A stretch of 64,000 nucleotides of DNA from Pseudomonas sp. ATCC PTA-122608 (GCF_001952855.1 NZ_LPNO01000035.1:266951-330950); one strand, 5' to 3'; shown: positions 16,837 through 24,976, numbered from the stretch's first letter. Notes: a model not told the origin generated them from the letters alone. Translations and numbers: made by a program.

Positions 16837-17934
16837 TCAGCCCCTCAGCTCAAACTCGACACTTCCCAGCCGTTCGCCGTTCACCAGCACGTGCACCGCG
16901 TGCTTGCCGGGATAGTGCTTGCGTGTGGTCAATTCACGAATATGTTGGCCACGGCTGATGGCGTGATGTTCCCCGGCGCCCAGGGTAAACGCCTTGAGCT
17001 TGAACACCTTGGACGTACTGTGACCGGCGCTTTTCACATAGTCGATGGCGTAGTCGACCACCAGCTTTTGTGGGTTGTTGGCGATGGATTCCAGGCTGAA
17101 GGACAGGTTGATCCGGTCCCCCAGGTTAATCACCGCCGGTTCGACTTTCAGCTGATGGAGCTTCACCTCGGCCTTGGCCCCTGCACCCATGATCGTCAGC
17201 GCCCGGGTGTTGCCTTGCTTGATCAAACTGCGCAAGGCGTGGCGGGCGATCCAGGCGGTGTGGGGGTTGGCCAGGGACCAGCCTTCGATCAAGGTCAGCA
17301 CCCAATCAGGATGGTCCTTGGTGATGTCGTTGAGGTGGTTGGCCACTGACTTGCGCACGTAGAGGCTGCTGTCGGCCTTGAGGTTATCGAGGATCGAGGC
17401 ACACAGGTTAGGGTCGGCTTGCACCTCGGCCAGGCGAAACGACCACGGCAGGCGTGGCCGTGAACCTTCGCTGGCGAGGCGTCGTACGTGTTCGTTTTCA
17501 TCCAGCGACCATTGCTGCATCACCGCCAGGGTGCGCTTGAAATCCTTCAGCAGAAAATACCGCACGGCAAACTCGGCAGAGCCGAAGGTGGTGAAGTACT
17601 TGAGCGCCGCCATGGAACGCTTGAAATCATCGCCGCCGTAGCTGGCGACGTAGTGGGGCAGGAACAGGCTGACAAAGGCACTGTTCAGCCGGGGCGCCAG
17701 GGCATACAGCAACTTCAGCGTTTGGGGGTAATCCAGCGGGATCACGGCGTGCAGGCTTTCGCTGACCCGGGCCATGCGCTGCATCACCGATAGGTCTGCC
17801 AACCCGGCCTTGGCGTGTTTGAGGAAGCCCTTGGCGTCGAACGCCGGGTACACCGCGGTCATTTCGGTGGCGATGTGTTGCAGGCGTTCGGCGTTGAAGA
17901 TTTCCTTCAGGGCCGGGGCGCTTTGGTCGGTCAT
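16837..17934 (-). CDS. AlkD-like DNA alkylation repair HEAT-repeat protein
   Basis: A 365-residue helical-repeat protein. Residues about 100-270 hold tandem HEAT-like repeats (FKRTLAVMQQWSLDENEHVR, SSLYVRKSVANHLNDITKDH, NPHTAWIARHALRSLIKQGN) matching the DNA_alkylation/AlkD family, which excises or recognises alkylated bases. The C-terminal 100 residues form a separate beta domain (LHQLKVEPAVINLGDRINLS) seen in the long Pseudomonas-type members. ATG 17934 is used; the TTG at 17940 is unlikely. Whether it has glycosylase activity is unproven. Confidence 0.85.
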   Translation of the reverse strand: MTDQSAPALKEIFNAERLQHIATEMTAVYPAFDAKGFLKHAKAGLADLSVMQRMARVSESLHAVIPLDYPQTLKLLYALAPRLNSAFVSLFLPHYVASYGGDDFKRSMAALKYFTTFGSAEFAVRYFLLKDFKRTLAVMQQWSLDENEHVRRLASEGSRPRLPWSFRLAEVQADPNLCASILDNLKADSSLYVRKSVANHLNDITKDHPDWVLTLIEGWSLANPHTAWIARHALRSLIKQGNTRALTIMGAGAKAEVKLHQLKVEPAVINLGDRINLSFSLESIANNPQKLVVDYAIDYVKSAGHSTSKVFKLKAFTLGAGEHHAISRGQHIRELTTRKHYPGKHAVHVLVNGERLGSVEFELRG

Positions 17935-17984
17935 GGGCAAGTCCGCGGGTAGCCAGAGATGCCCAAGAGGCTAACCATCAGAGT

Positions 17985-19331
17985 CTAGAGATACCAGCGA
18001 TATTCCCGCGCATGAATTTCCTGCTGGAATGCCAGGTGGTCCTGGCGTTTGTTTTCGCAATATACGTCGACAAACTCGGCGCCCAGGCCTTCGCGCAATG
18101 CCGGCTGATGCTGCATGGCGCGCACGGCCTCAAGCATCTCCAGGGGGAAATTCGTGCCGCTGTTGCGGTCTTCGTTCAGCGGTGCGATGGGTTCTTTGGC
18201 CGCCTCAAGACCGTGTTCAAGCCCCACCAGAATCGCCGCCAGTACCAGGTACGGATTGGCATCGGCACTCGCCAGGCGATGTTCGATGCGCAGGTTGCGC
18301 GGGTCGGATTCAGGGATTCGCACACATGCGTCGCGATCCTCGTAACCCCAGCACGCGCGGGTTGCCGCGTTGACCGTGCCGCCGAGGCGGCGGAAGGCGT
18401 TGTGGTTGGGCGAGAAGATCGGCATGCAATGGGGCAGCAGTTCCAGGCAGCCGGCCACGGCGTGGCGCAGCGGTTGCTGCTGATGGGCCGCCAGCAGGTT
18501 ATTGCCCGCCGCGTCGTACAGGCTGACATGCACGTGCATGCCGCTGCCGGGGTGTTGCAGGTAAGGCTTGGCCATGAAGCTGGCGCGATAGCCGTGCTTG
18601 AGGGCCACGCCACGGGTGCTGCGGCAGAACAGGGCCGCCCAGTCAGCGGCGCGCAGGCCGTCTTCCAGGTGGCCGAAATTGATTTCGAACTGGCCGGGGC
18701 CGAGTTCGGCGGTGATCACCGTGATGTCGATGCCCTGGGCCTTGGCGGTCTCGACCATGTCGTCCAACACAGGGGCGAAACGCGACAGGCGCTCGATGTG
18801 CAGGTTGGGCTGGTCGTCGGCGTCATCGCTCAGCGGGTCGCGGGCGAATTGCGGCAGGCCGTCGCTGAGCTTTTTATCGAACAGGTAGAACTCCAGCTCA
18901 AACGCCACCACCGGGTGAATGCCTTTGTGGTACAGGCGCTCCAGCACTTTGGCCAGCACTTCTCGGGGTTCGAATTCGATGGGCGCTTCGGTGCCGTCGG
19001 AGGTGATCAGCATCTGCCCCAGCGGCTGGGCTTCCCAGCTCACCGGCTTGAGGGTGCCGGGCACCAGGCGGCGGTTGGCGTCGGGGTCACCGTCGTGAAA
19101 GCAATAGTCACCGATCTTGAACAAACCGCCCTGGGCACCCAGCAGCACTGCGTTCTGCGGCAGTTTCAGCGGGCTGCCGGCGGCGACCTTTTCCAGCATG
19201 TCCACCGGGTAGCGCTTGCCGTAGAAATGCCCGGGAATGTCCAGGGCAATCAGGTCGACATAACGCACATCGGGATGGTTCTGGCGAAAGGTCCGGACTT
19301 CGGCCAGCAGCGTGGAGGAATGGCTTTTCAC
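17985..19331 (-). CDS. Glutamine-synthetase-family ligase (probable gamma-glutamyl-polyamine synthetase)
   Basis: A 448-residue GS-fold ligase. Key segments: VAFELEFYLFDKK (metal-binding glutamates), ELGPGQFEINF, the ATP/glutamate loop PGSGMHVHVSLYD and NLRIEHRLASADANPYL. PuuA/GlnA3-type enzymes join glutamate to putrescine or other amines using ATP, the first step of the glutamylated polyamine route. GTG 19331 is chosen because AAGGAG lies 8 bases upstream and the upstream gene's stop (19355) is then 23 bases away. It is co-directional with the XRE-cupin regulator, a pairing typical of PuuR-like control. The exact amine is unknown; other Pseudomonas paralogues use different amines. Confidence 0.88.
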   Translation of the reverse strand: MKSHSSTLLAEVRTFRQNHPDVRYVDLIALDIPGHFYGKRYPVDMLEKVAAGSPLKLPQNAVLLGAQGGLFKIGDYCFHDGDPDANRRLVPGTLKPVSWEAQPLGQMLITSDGTEAPIEFEPREVLAKVLERLYHKGIHPVVAFELEFYLFDKKLSDGLPQFARDPLSDDADDQPNLHIERLSRFAPVLDDMVETAKAQGIDITVITAELGPGQFEINFGHLEDGLRAADWAALFCRSTRGVALKHGYRASFMAKPYLQHPGSGMHVHVSLYDAAGNNLLAAHQQQPLRHAVAGCLELLPHCMPIFSPNHNAFRRLGGTVNAATRACWGYEDRDACVRIPESDPRNLRIEHRLASADANPYLVLAAILVGLEHGLEAAKEPIAPLNEDRNSGTNFPLEMLEAVRAMQHQPALREGLGAEFVDVYCENKRQDHLAFQQEIHAREYRWYL

Positions 19332-19354
19332 GGATGACGCTCCTTGGTGTGCCT

Positions 19355-19912
19355 TCAGTTGTAGACCCACAGCACGCGGGCTGGCAGGTCAGTCAGGTTG
19401 CCGTAGCGGCAGTGGGCGAAACTGGCCAGGTGGAAGCTGTCACCCGGGCGCAAGGTAACCGAGTCGGCCTCGCCCTCAACCCACAGTGTTAACTCGCCTT
19501 CCAGTACATAACCGGCCTGTTCGGCACGGTCGCTCATGGTCTGTTCGCCACTGTTGGCGCCGGGGGCCAATAGGCTGTCGAGCATCGAGAACGCGCCGTG
19601 CATGCTCGGCGACACCAGGATGTCGGTGATGCCGTTGGCGTAATACACCGTGCGCCGTTCATTGGGGCGCGTGACCCAGTTCACGGCCTTCGGTTTGGAC
19701 AAACTGTAGAAGTAGGTGGTGGGCACACCGAGGGCATGGCTGATGGCGGTCAGATCGGCCACGGTAGGGCGCGACAGGCCACGTTCAACCTGGGACAGGA
19801 AGCCCACGGAACGCTCGATCTTTTGCGCGAGTTGCGCCAGGGTGAGCTTCTTGTGCTTGCGCAGGTCGTGGATCAGGATCGCCAGGGCGTCGAGTTCTTC
19901 TTGCTTGTCCAT
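19355..19912 (-). CDS. XRE-family regulator with C-terminal cupin domain (PuuR-like)
   Basis: A 185-residue regulator: an N-terminal helix-turn-helix at residues 10-66 (LTLAQLAQKIERSVGFLSQV, SRPTVADLTAISHALGVP) and a cupin barrel at 110-180 (GYVLEGELTLWVEG, LRPGDSFHLASFAHCRY). The type binds small ligands such as amines or amino acids and represses its own operon. It precedes the GS-like ligase by 23 bases. Three evenly spaced TTTCRTGAAA-like boxes lie at and upstream of its start (19918-19975) and are the candidate operator. It is divergent from the SnoaL-like gene, which may be co-regulated. Confidence 0.9.
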   Translation of the reverse strand: MDKQEELDALAILIHDLRKHKKLTLAQLAQKIERSVGFLSQVERGLSRPTVADLTAISHALGVPTTYFYSLSKPKAVNWVTRPNERRTVYYANGITDILVSPSMHGAFSMLDSLLAPGANSGEQTMSDRAEQAGYVLEGELTLWVEGEADSVTLRPGDSFHLASFAHCRYGNLTDLPARVLWVYN

Positions 19913-19917
19913 AGGCG

Positions 19918-19975
19918 TTTCGTGAAATTCTTATTAAGAAATTTCATGAAAAATTACAGGATTAATTTCATGGAG
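19918..19975. promoter_or_regulatory. Three TTTCRTGAAA-like boxes at 24-bp spacing
   Basis: TTTCGTGAAA (19918-19927), TTTCATGAAA (19942-19951, perfect palindrome) and TTTCATGGAG (19966-19975) start exactly 24 bases apart. A further near palindrome, TTCTTATTAAGAA, sits between the first two. They fill the gap between the divergent XRE-cupin and SnoaL-like genes. Confidence 0.55.
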
Positions 19976-19984
19976 GCAATGGGT

Positions 19985-20362
19985 ATGGAGTTGGCGGAGC
20001 ATTTACGCAGCCTGGAACAGGAGCTGCATCAATGCACCACCCGTGCAGATGCGGCGCGCTTGTCGGTGCTGCTGGCGGATGATTTCGTCGAATTTGGCGC
20101 CAGTGGCAATGTGTGGGCCAGCAAGGCCGAGGTGATCGAGGGGCTGCAGGATGAGATGTTTTCAGCCCGTAGTATCAGTGACTTTGCTCTGAAGATGCTG
20201 GCCGAAGGCGTGGCGTTGGTGACGTATCGCTGTCAGCGGGCGGCGACTGAGGCCAATGCGGCGGGGGAGTCGTTGCGCAGTTCGGTATGGCGCGTGAGCG
20301 GCGGGCAGTGGCAGATGGTGTTTCATCAGGGCACGCCGACGCGTCAGCGTGCACCTGTGTAA
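19985..20362 (+). CDS. SnoaL/DUF4440-like small protein
   Basis: A 125-residue protein with an NTF2-like pattern: helices at the start (LAEHLRSLEQELHQCTTRAD), then LLADDFVEFGASGNVWASKAEV, typical of DUF4440/SnoaL_3, and a C-terminal strand WQMVFHQGTPT. Such folds hold a small-molecule pocket, with functions from polyketide cyclases to nothing known. ATG 19985 is chosen by GGAGG 8 bases upstream; earlier in-frame ATGs (19946, 19970, 19979) have weaker or no sites. It is divergent from the polyamine-type regulator. Confidence 0.8.
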   Translation: MELAEHLRSLEQELHQCTTRADAARLSVLLADDFVEFGASGNVWASKAEVIEGLQDEMFSARSISDFALKMLAEGVALVTYRCQRAATEANAAGESLRSSVWRVSGGQWQMVFHQGTPTRQRAPV

Positions 20363-20374
20363 GTGTCGGCAGGT

Positions 20375-20725
20375 TCAGGCCGTGTGCTTGACCTCAAACC
20401 CGGACAGGCTGACATCATCACGATGCCCCAGCAGCTCGGCCACCACCGACGTCGGCGACTTGTGTTTGTAGGCGTTGTAGTTGTTAACCGAATCGTGGAA
20501 CAGCTGCCGTGAGAACGCGACGCGGCTTTCCAGGCTGGTAATCTCCGCGGCGGGTGACGAGGCGTTTTGCGCGGTGGCCAATTGTTGCTCAGCCTCTTTG
20601 AATTGGCCGAAGGCTTTTTTGCAACGATCAAGCAGCGCCACCAGTTCCCGGTAGGTGCCGAACACGTAAAGCGCGAGCAAGGTGACAATAGTCACGAAAA
20701 TGATGATGACGTGGGTACCAGTCAT
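20375..20725 (-). CDS. Short LemA-like membrane protein
   Basis: A 116-residue protein with one N-terminal membrane helix (VIIIFVTIVTLLALYVFGTY) and a helical body that keeps LemA hallmarks: YRELVALLDRCKKAFGQFKE near the start and SRQLFHDSVNNYNAYKHKSP near the end, followed by VVAELLGHR. LemA proteins are about 185 residues, so this version lacks the central helix pair. Function is unknown in the family. ATG 20725 starts just before the membrane helix, with AGGAAGTCCA upstream. It is convergent with the SnoaL-like gene, 12 bases apart. Confidence 0.7.
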   Translation of the reverse strand: MTGTHVIIIFVTIVTLLALYVFGTYRELVALLDRCKKAFGQFKEAEQQLATAQNASSPAAEITSLESRVAFSRQLFHDSVNNYNAYKHKSPTSVVAELLGHRDDVSLSGFEVKHTA

Positions 20726-20885
20726 TGGACTTCCTGAGCAGCTGGAAAAAAGAACCAATCTTATCTGATTAATCGTCGCCTCGGTCGTTGGCCGTCCATC
20801 CATCCGCCGCTTCAATCACTTCGCTGAATGATTCTTCACGGCTGCGGTCGGAATCTTTACGCGTCATTCATTGAAGGAAGTGCCC

Positions 20886-21194
20886 ATGAAGTCCAAATCC
20901 CTTGTTGCCTGCCTGCTGGTTGCCGCGAGCCTGTCCGCCGCGAGTCTCACCGTCCAGGCCGCGGATACCCCGCAAAAAACCGTGCAGCCTTCAAACATCA
21001 ATACCCGCGACCTCAAGACGGGCGACCGCGCGCCAGACATTCTGATGCGTAAGGAATCGGCCATTGCCGACTGGAAGAAACGTGGCTTGAAGCAGCCGGA
21101 AGAAGACAGCCAGTGGGCCCGGGTAAACGACAAGTACGTGTTGCTAAAAACCACCAACGGCACGATTCTCGACATCACGCCGGTTAAAAAATAA
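20886..21194 (+). CDS. RcnB-like small periplasmic protein
   Basis: A 102-residue protein with a clear cleavable signal peptide (MKSKSLVACLLVAASLSAAS, cleavage near VQAAD) and a short domain of the RcnB type (GDRAPDILMRKESAIADWKK, then WARVNDKYVLLKTTNGTILD). RcnB in Escherichia coli is a periplasmic factor in nickel/cobalt homeostasis; Pseudomonas relatives have no assigned metal and lack its His-rich stretch, as does this one. ATG 20886 has GAAGGAAGTGCCC upstream. It is a single-gene unit with its own terminator. Confidence 0.82.
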   Translation: MKSKSLVACLLVAASLSAASLTVQAADTPQKTVQPSNINTRDLKTGDRAPDILMRKESAIADWKKRGLKQPEEDSQWARVNDKYVLLKTTNGTILDITPVKK

Positions 21195-21200
21195 GGCGTT

Positions 21201-21246
21201 CAGCGGGATGAGCGACCAAGTCCTTATCCCGCTGCATTTATTTTTT
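21201..21246 (+). terminator. Intrinsic terminator of the RcnB-like gene
   Basis: A 9-bp stem (CAGCGGGAT / ATCCCGCTG, 21201-21209 with 21226-21234) starts 6 bases after the stop codon and is followed by CATTTATTTTTT. Confidence 0.8.
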
Positions 21247-21349
21247 GCATAAATGCATAAATCAGCATTTATTTCGTCTCATCTTGCGTTAAGGTACATC
21301 CGCTTGCAGGCCGCAATGGCCTCGTTACCTTGATCAAAATGAGAGCAGG

Positions 21350-22534
21350 ATGCTTGCCACAATAAGAAACTACCCACGTACCGTGAATCTGCTGCTGTCG
21401 GCCACGCTGATCCTCACGCTGGCCAAAGCCATCACGTTTCCGTACCTCGTAATCTACCTCACCAACCACTTCGCCCTCGATATCAGCCAGGTCGGCCTGG
21501 TGATCGGCAGCTCGCTGATCGTCGGTTCGCTGCTCAGTGTCTACGGCGGTTTCCTGGTAGACCGCATCAACAGTTATCGGCTGTTGCTCAGCCTGAGCGT
21601 AGTATTTGCCCTGGGGTTTATCGGCACGGTGCTGGCCCGGGAAATCTGGTCGTTCTATAGCTGCCTGATCCTGATCAACCTGGCGTACGCGGTGATCGAC
21701 ATTGCGATCAAGTCCGGGTTTGCCAGCCTGTTGCCGGAAGATGAACGCAGCGAAGCGTTTTCCATCAAGTACACGCTGACCAATATCGGTTATGCAGTAG
21801 GGCCGTTTTTTGGCGCGATGATAGCCAAGCTCGATATCAGCTTGCCGTTTATCTTGTCGGCCGTTCTGGGCCTTGGATTTTTCCTGCTGTATTGGCGTTG
21901 GGGCGACCGCACCTTGGCCACCGTCGACACCACGCAAAAGCCGGTGTCATTCCTCGCCGTGGGCCGCGTACTGCTGCGGGATCATCGGCTGGTGTGCTTC
22001 ACCATCGGCGGCCTGCTCAGTGCCGTGGTGTTCGGCCAGTTCACCGCGTACCTCTCGCAATACCTGGTGACTACCACCACGGCTGAATACACCTACACGA
22101 TTATCAGCGCGGTACTCACCACCAACGCCGTGTTGGTGATCACCCTGCAATACGCGATTGGCCGGCGGATTTCCCACCGTTACCTGAGCCAGTGGCTGAT
22201 CTTCGGCCTGGGCATGTTCATGCTGGGGGTGATTGGTTTTGCCCTGGCGAGCAACGTGTGGTGGTGGATCCTTGCGATGGCGATTTTCACCGTGGGTGAA
22301 ATCGTGGTGTTCCCGGCCGAGTACATGTTTATCGACCGCATCGCCCCGGACCATCTGCGAGGCATGTATTACGGCGCGCAAAACCTCTCCAACGTCGGCG
22401 CTGCCCTGGGGCCGGTGCTGTGCGGGCTGGTACTGGCCAGCCTGCCGGCCCACTACATGTTCTACATGTTGGCAGCGTTTATCGTCGGCGGAGGGGTGTT
22501 CTATTTTATCGGGGCGTCGTTGAAGGCCCGCTAA
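21350..22534 (+). CDS. MFS transporter (MdtH-like drug-efflux type)
   Basis: A 394-residue, 12-helix MFS protein. The loop after helix 2 reads VYGGFLVDRINSYRLLLSLS, a weak form of the usual GxLaDrxGrr motif, and the middle resembles MdtH/YceL-type exporters (KSGFASLLPEDERSEAFSIK, typical of the helix 4-5 region). It probably exports a drug or metabolite by proton antiport. ATG 21350 follows GAGAGCAGG at short range. It is followed by a REP and is not in an obvious operon. Confidence 0.87.
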   Translation: MLATIRNYPRTVNLLLSATLILTLAKAITFPYLVIYLTNHFALDISQVGLVIGSSLIVGSLLSVYGGFLVDRINSYRLLLSLSVVFALGFIGTVLAREIWSFYSCLILINLAYAVIDIAIKSGFASLLPEDERSEAFSIKYTLTNIGYAVGPFFGAMIAKLDISLPFILSAVLGLGFFLLYWRWGDRTLATVDTTQKPVSFLAVGRVLLRDHRLVCFTIGGLLSAVVFGQFTAYLSQYLVTTTTAEYTYTIISAVLTTNAVLVITLQYAIGRRISHRYLSQWLIFGLGMFMLGVIGFALASNVWWWILAMAIFTVGEIVVFPAEYMFIDRIAPDHLRGMYYGAQNLSNVGAALGPVLCGLVLASLPAHYMFYMLAAFIVGGGVFYFIGASLKAR

Positions 22535-22537
22535 ATA

Positions 22538-22639
22538 CTGTAGGAGCGAGCTTGCTCGCGAAGGTCGTCAACGATAATGAGCCACGCCTGAATGAGCGCG
22601 GTGCCTGGGCGTTTTTCGCGAGCAAGCTCGCTCCTACAG
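22538..22639. repeat. REP pair (BIME) with CGTCAACGATAA core
   Basis: Arms CTGTAGGAGCGAGCTTGCTC and complement; the core is at 22566-22577 beside the left arm. It ends one base before the stop codon of the DUF1652 gene. Confidence 0.9.
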
Positions 22640-22909
22640 TTACAGCGGGCGTAGCGGCAGGTCATCCAGCCTGAGTTTGCCAACGGTGTTGCTCTGCAAT
22701 TCGTAACGCAACTCGTCGACCATCTTTTCCACTTCCTGCGGGGTCTGCAGCTTGTTGACGCTGATCCCGGTGACCACCAGGTCCACCCGGCCGCTTTCGG
22801 CATCGAAGACTTTGAGGGTCAACGAGGCGTCACGGCACAGGGTGAACTCGCAGGTCAGGGGCGACAGGGCCTCTTCAATGCAGTTGCGCAGTTGGGAGAG
22901 CGTAAACAT
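22640..22909 (-). CDS. DUF1652-family protein
   Basis: An 89-residue protein matching my memory of DUF1652, a Pseudomonas-typical family: LRNCIEEALSPLTCEF, then SLTLKVFDAESGRVDLVVTG and a C-terminal helix ending EELRYEL-like (VDELRYELQSNT). No catalytic or binding residues are known. It is 11 bases downstream of the CsbD-like gene and probably co-transcribed, which ties it to the stress-type locus around the PAS-LuxR regulator. The stop codon abuts a REP. Confidence 0.85.
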   Translation of the reverse strand: MFTLSQLRNCIEEALSPLTCEFTLCRDASLTLKVFDAESGRVDLVVTGISVNKLQTPQEVEKMVDELRYELQSNTVGKLRLDDLPLRPL

Positions 22910-22920
22910 TAGGGCGCTCC

Positions 22921-23172
22921 TCAGCGACGACGCAGCAACAGGCCCAGCAGCAGGCCGACACCGGCGACAATCGCTACGGTAGCCAAGGGTTTTTGCTTGG
23001 CAAAGTCGCCAACGGTGTCCAGCGCGTCACCGTAGGTTTGCTGCAATTGACCTGCGGCCTGGCGGGCCACACCTTCGGCCTGGAGACGTTCGTCACCGGT
23101 CAGATCACCCAGAAAACCTTGAGCCTTGCCGGCCACTTTTTCGACGGCGCCTTTGACTTGTTCGCTTTTCAT
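22921..23172 (-). CDS. CsbD-like stress protein with C-terminal membrane helix
   Basis: An 83-residue protein: a CsbD-type helical repeat region (MKSEQVKGAVEKVAGKAQGF, GDERLQAEGVARQAAGQLQQ) and a C-terminal membrane helix (LATVAIVAGVGLLLGLLLRRR), the layout shared with the ElaB/YqjD ribosome-anchoring type. Such proteins accumulate in stationary phase or osmotic stress. ATG 23172 has AAGGAATCC upstream. About 80-120 bases upstream lie GTGCA-type palindromes also found beside the LuxR gene, suggesting control by that regulator. Confidence 0.85.
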   Translation of the reverse strand: MKSEQVKGAVEKVAGKAQGFLGDLTGDERLQAEGVARQAAGQLQQTYGDALDTVGDFAKQKPLATVAIVAGVGLLLGLLLRRR

Positions 23173-23250
23173 GACGGATTCCTTAAAGGGCATGACATCT
23201 CAACAGCACAGGACCCAAAGCCCTGTGCCCACCCTTCAAGGTTAAGCAGT

Positions 23251-23303
23251 GCACCCTCGTGCAATAAGGCGAATTTGCACCGGTCGCACTAGTGCATTTG
23301 CAC
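23251..23303. promoter_or_regulatory. GTGCA-type inverted repeats upstream of the CsbD-like operon
   Basis: Perfect palindrome GTGCATTTGCAC at 23292-23303, directly preceded by GCACTA, plus GTGCACCCTCGTGCA near 23250-23264 and TTGCAC at 23275. The same motif recurs at 24854-24914. Candidate binding sites of the neighbouring PAS-LuxR regulator. Confidence 0.5.
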
Positions 23304-23304
23304 T

Positions 23305-24801
23305 CTATTTCGGTTTTTTAACCCGCAATTCACCGGCAAACAGCCCGCGCTCACGGGCCCAGACGATGGCTGCACTACGGCTATGCACCCCCAGCTTTGA
23401 GTACACCGTGGCCACATGGTTACGCACGGTGTTGGGCGCCAGTTTCAGGCGCGAGGCAATCTCCTTGTCGGCCAGGCCTTCGCAAATCAGGCCCAGTACA
23501 TCGCGCTCACGGGCGGTCAGGTCGGTGAAGGAAATGTTCGGTACATTGGGGCTGTTGACGCTCTTGGCATTGGCCAGTTTTTCAATCAGCGTCTGGCTGA
23601 ACCATGAGGCGTCCTGCATTACTTCCTCGATCGCGGCTACCAGTTCCAGCTCGGAGCGCTTGCGTTCGGTGATGTTCATCAGCACCAGCAGGTAGCAGGG
23701 CACGTCCTGGATGCTCACGGTGTCGGCAGACAGCACGCAGTCGATCAGCTCATTGCCTTTCTTGCGGATCTTCAGGTCGAGGCCGTCGAGGTTGCCGGCT
23801 TTTTCCAGGGTGGTGAACAGTTGCGTGCTCGCCTGGGGACTGTCGATAAAGTCGATGTCTTCGATGGATTTGCCGATCAGTTCTTCACTGGTATAGCCGG
23901 TGATGGTCATGAAGGCTTCGTTGATATCCACCACTTGGCGGTTGGCGGCGTTGCACACCAGGGTTGGCACCGGCGTCAGGCGGAAGGACTTGGCGAAGCG
24001 TTCCTCGCTCTGGCGCAGGGCGGTTTCGGCTTTGCGGCGCGGCTCCAGGTCGGTGAAGGAAAACAGCATGCAGTCTTCCTCATTCATGTCCAGCGGCTGG
24101 CCGGCCACGATCACCAGCTTGCTGCCGCCTTCGGGCAGTTTCAGCTCGGCTTGCATCTGCGGAATGGTCGCACCTTCCCCCAAGCGTTTCACGGCGAGGT
24201 CTTTGTTTTCGGCCTGCTCCAACACGTCCAGTTCGTACACTGAGCGGCCGATCACCTGGTCGCGGTTGTAGCCGGTCATCTCCAGGAAGCCTTGGTTGAC
24301 CTTGATATAGCGCAGGTCGCTCAAGCGGCAAATCACCGCCGGCGCCGGGTTGGCGTTGAAGGTTTTTTCGAAGCGCTGTTCGGCGCTGGCCCATTCGGTG
24401 GCGTCGCTCAGGATCAGTACCAGCAACTCCGGCTCACCGGACGCGTCGTCGAGCACCAGGCTGCGCAGGCGGTGCACCCAGGTCTTTTCCTCGTCGCCGG
24501 CAGACGTGACTTCCACCACCACATCGCTGAACTCTTCACCGTCCGCCACCCGGCTTAACGGGTAATTCTCAAGAGCCAGGGGGTGATTGTTGCGATACCG
24601 CAAGGCAAAGCGCGCGGCGTATTCCTTGGTGTTGGCACCCAGGTCTTCGACGTTATCCACGCCATGCATCAGCAGCGCGGCTTCATTGGCCCAGAGGATG
24701 GTCTGGTCGGCCTCGGCGAGGATCACCCCATCGGACAAGCCGGAGATGATCTGCTGCAGTTGGCGGCGGTTGGTTTCTTTGGCGAGGACGGCCTGGCTCA
24801 T
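23305..24801 (-). CDS. Triple-PAS LuxR-type transcriptional regulator
   Basis: A 498-residue protein: three PAS domains at about residues 15-130, 140-255 and 270-385 (GVILAEADQTILWANEAALL, YIKVNQGFLEMTGYNRDQVI, VDINEAFMTITGYTSEELIG), a linker, and a C-terminal LuxR helix-turn-helix at about 425-490 (LTARERDVLGLICEGLADKE, LAPNTVRNHVATVYSKLGVH). There is no membrane segment and no kinase, so it is a one-component cytoplasmic sensor; the PAS ligand (flavin, heme, small molecule) is not evident. The start at 24801 has GGAGAAAGC just upstream. GTGCA-type repeats flank the gene on both sides, next to the CsbD-like and membrane-protein genes. Confidence 0.88.
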   Translation of the reverse strand: MSQAVLAKETNRRQLQQIISGLSDGVILAEADQTILWANEAALLMHGVDNVEDLGANTKEYAARFALRYRNNHPLALENYPLSRVADGEEFSDVVVEVTSAGDEEKTWVHRLRSLVLDDASGEPELLVLILSDATEWASAEQRFEKTFNANPAPAVICRLSDLRYIKVNQGFLEMTGYNRDQVIGRSVYELDVLEQAENKDLAVKRLGEGATIPQMQAELKLPEGGSKLVIVAGQPLDMNEEDCMLFSFTDLEPRRKAETALRQSEERFAKSFRLTPVPTLVCNAANRQVVDINEAFMTITGYTSEELIGKSIEDIDFIDSPQASTQLFTTLEKAGNLDGLDLKIRKKGNELIDCVLSADTVSIQDVPCYLLVLMNITERKRSELELVAAIEEVMQDASWFSQTLIEKLANAKSVNSPNVPNISFTDLTARERDVLGLICEGLADKEIASRLKLAPNTVRNHVATVYSKLGVHSRSAAIVWARERGLFAGELRVKKPK

Positions 24802-24853
24802 GCTTTCTCCTGGGGTAAGTCGCATAGGAAGTACGACACCTGAGGCTCAGGAT

Positions 24854-24914
24854 AGTGCAGAGAAAGTGCACGGCGCGGGGTGCGAATGCACCAGTGCGCC
24901 TAGTGCAATTGTGC
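24854..24914. promoter_or_regulatory. GTGCA-type sites between the PAS-LuxR gene and the divergent membrane-protein gene
   Basis: AGTGCA at 24854, AGTGCAC at 24865, the palindrome GTGCGAATGCAC at 24880-24891 and CTAGTGCAATTGTGC at 24900-24914. The last aligns with CTAGTGCATTTGCAC beside the CsbD-like gene (12 of 15 positions). Confidence 0.5.
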
Positions 24915-24976
24915 CGAGACCGAAGGGTAGGTGCCTCGCCAAACTGGCCACCTACCCACTGTTCAAAGGATTTAAC

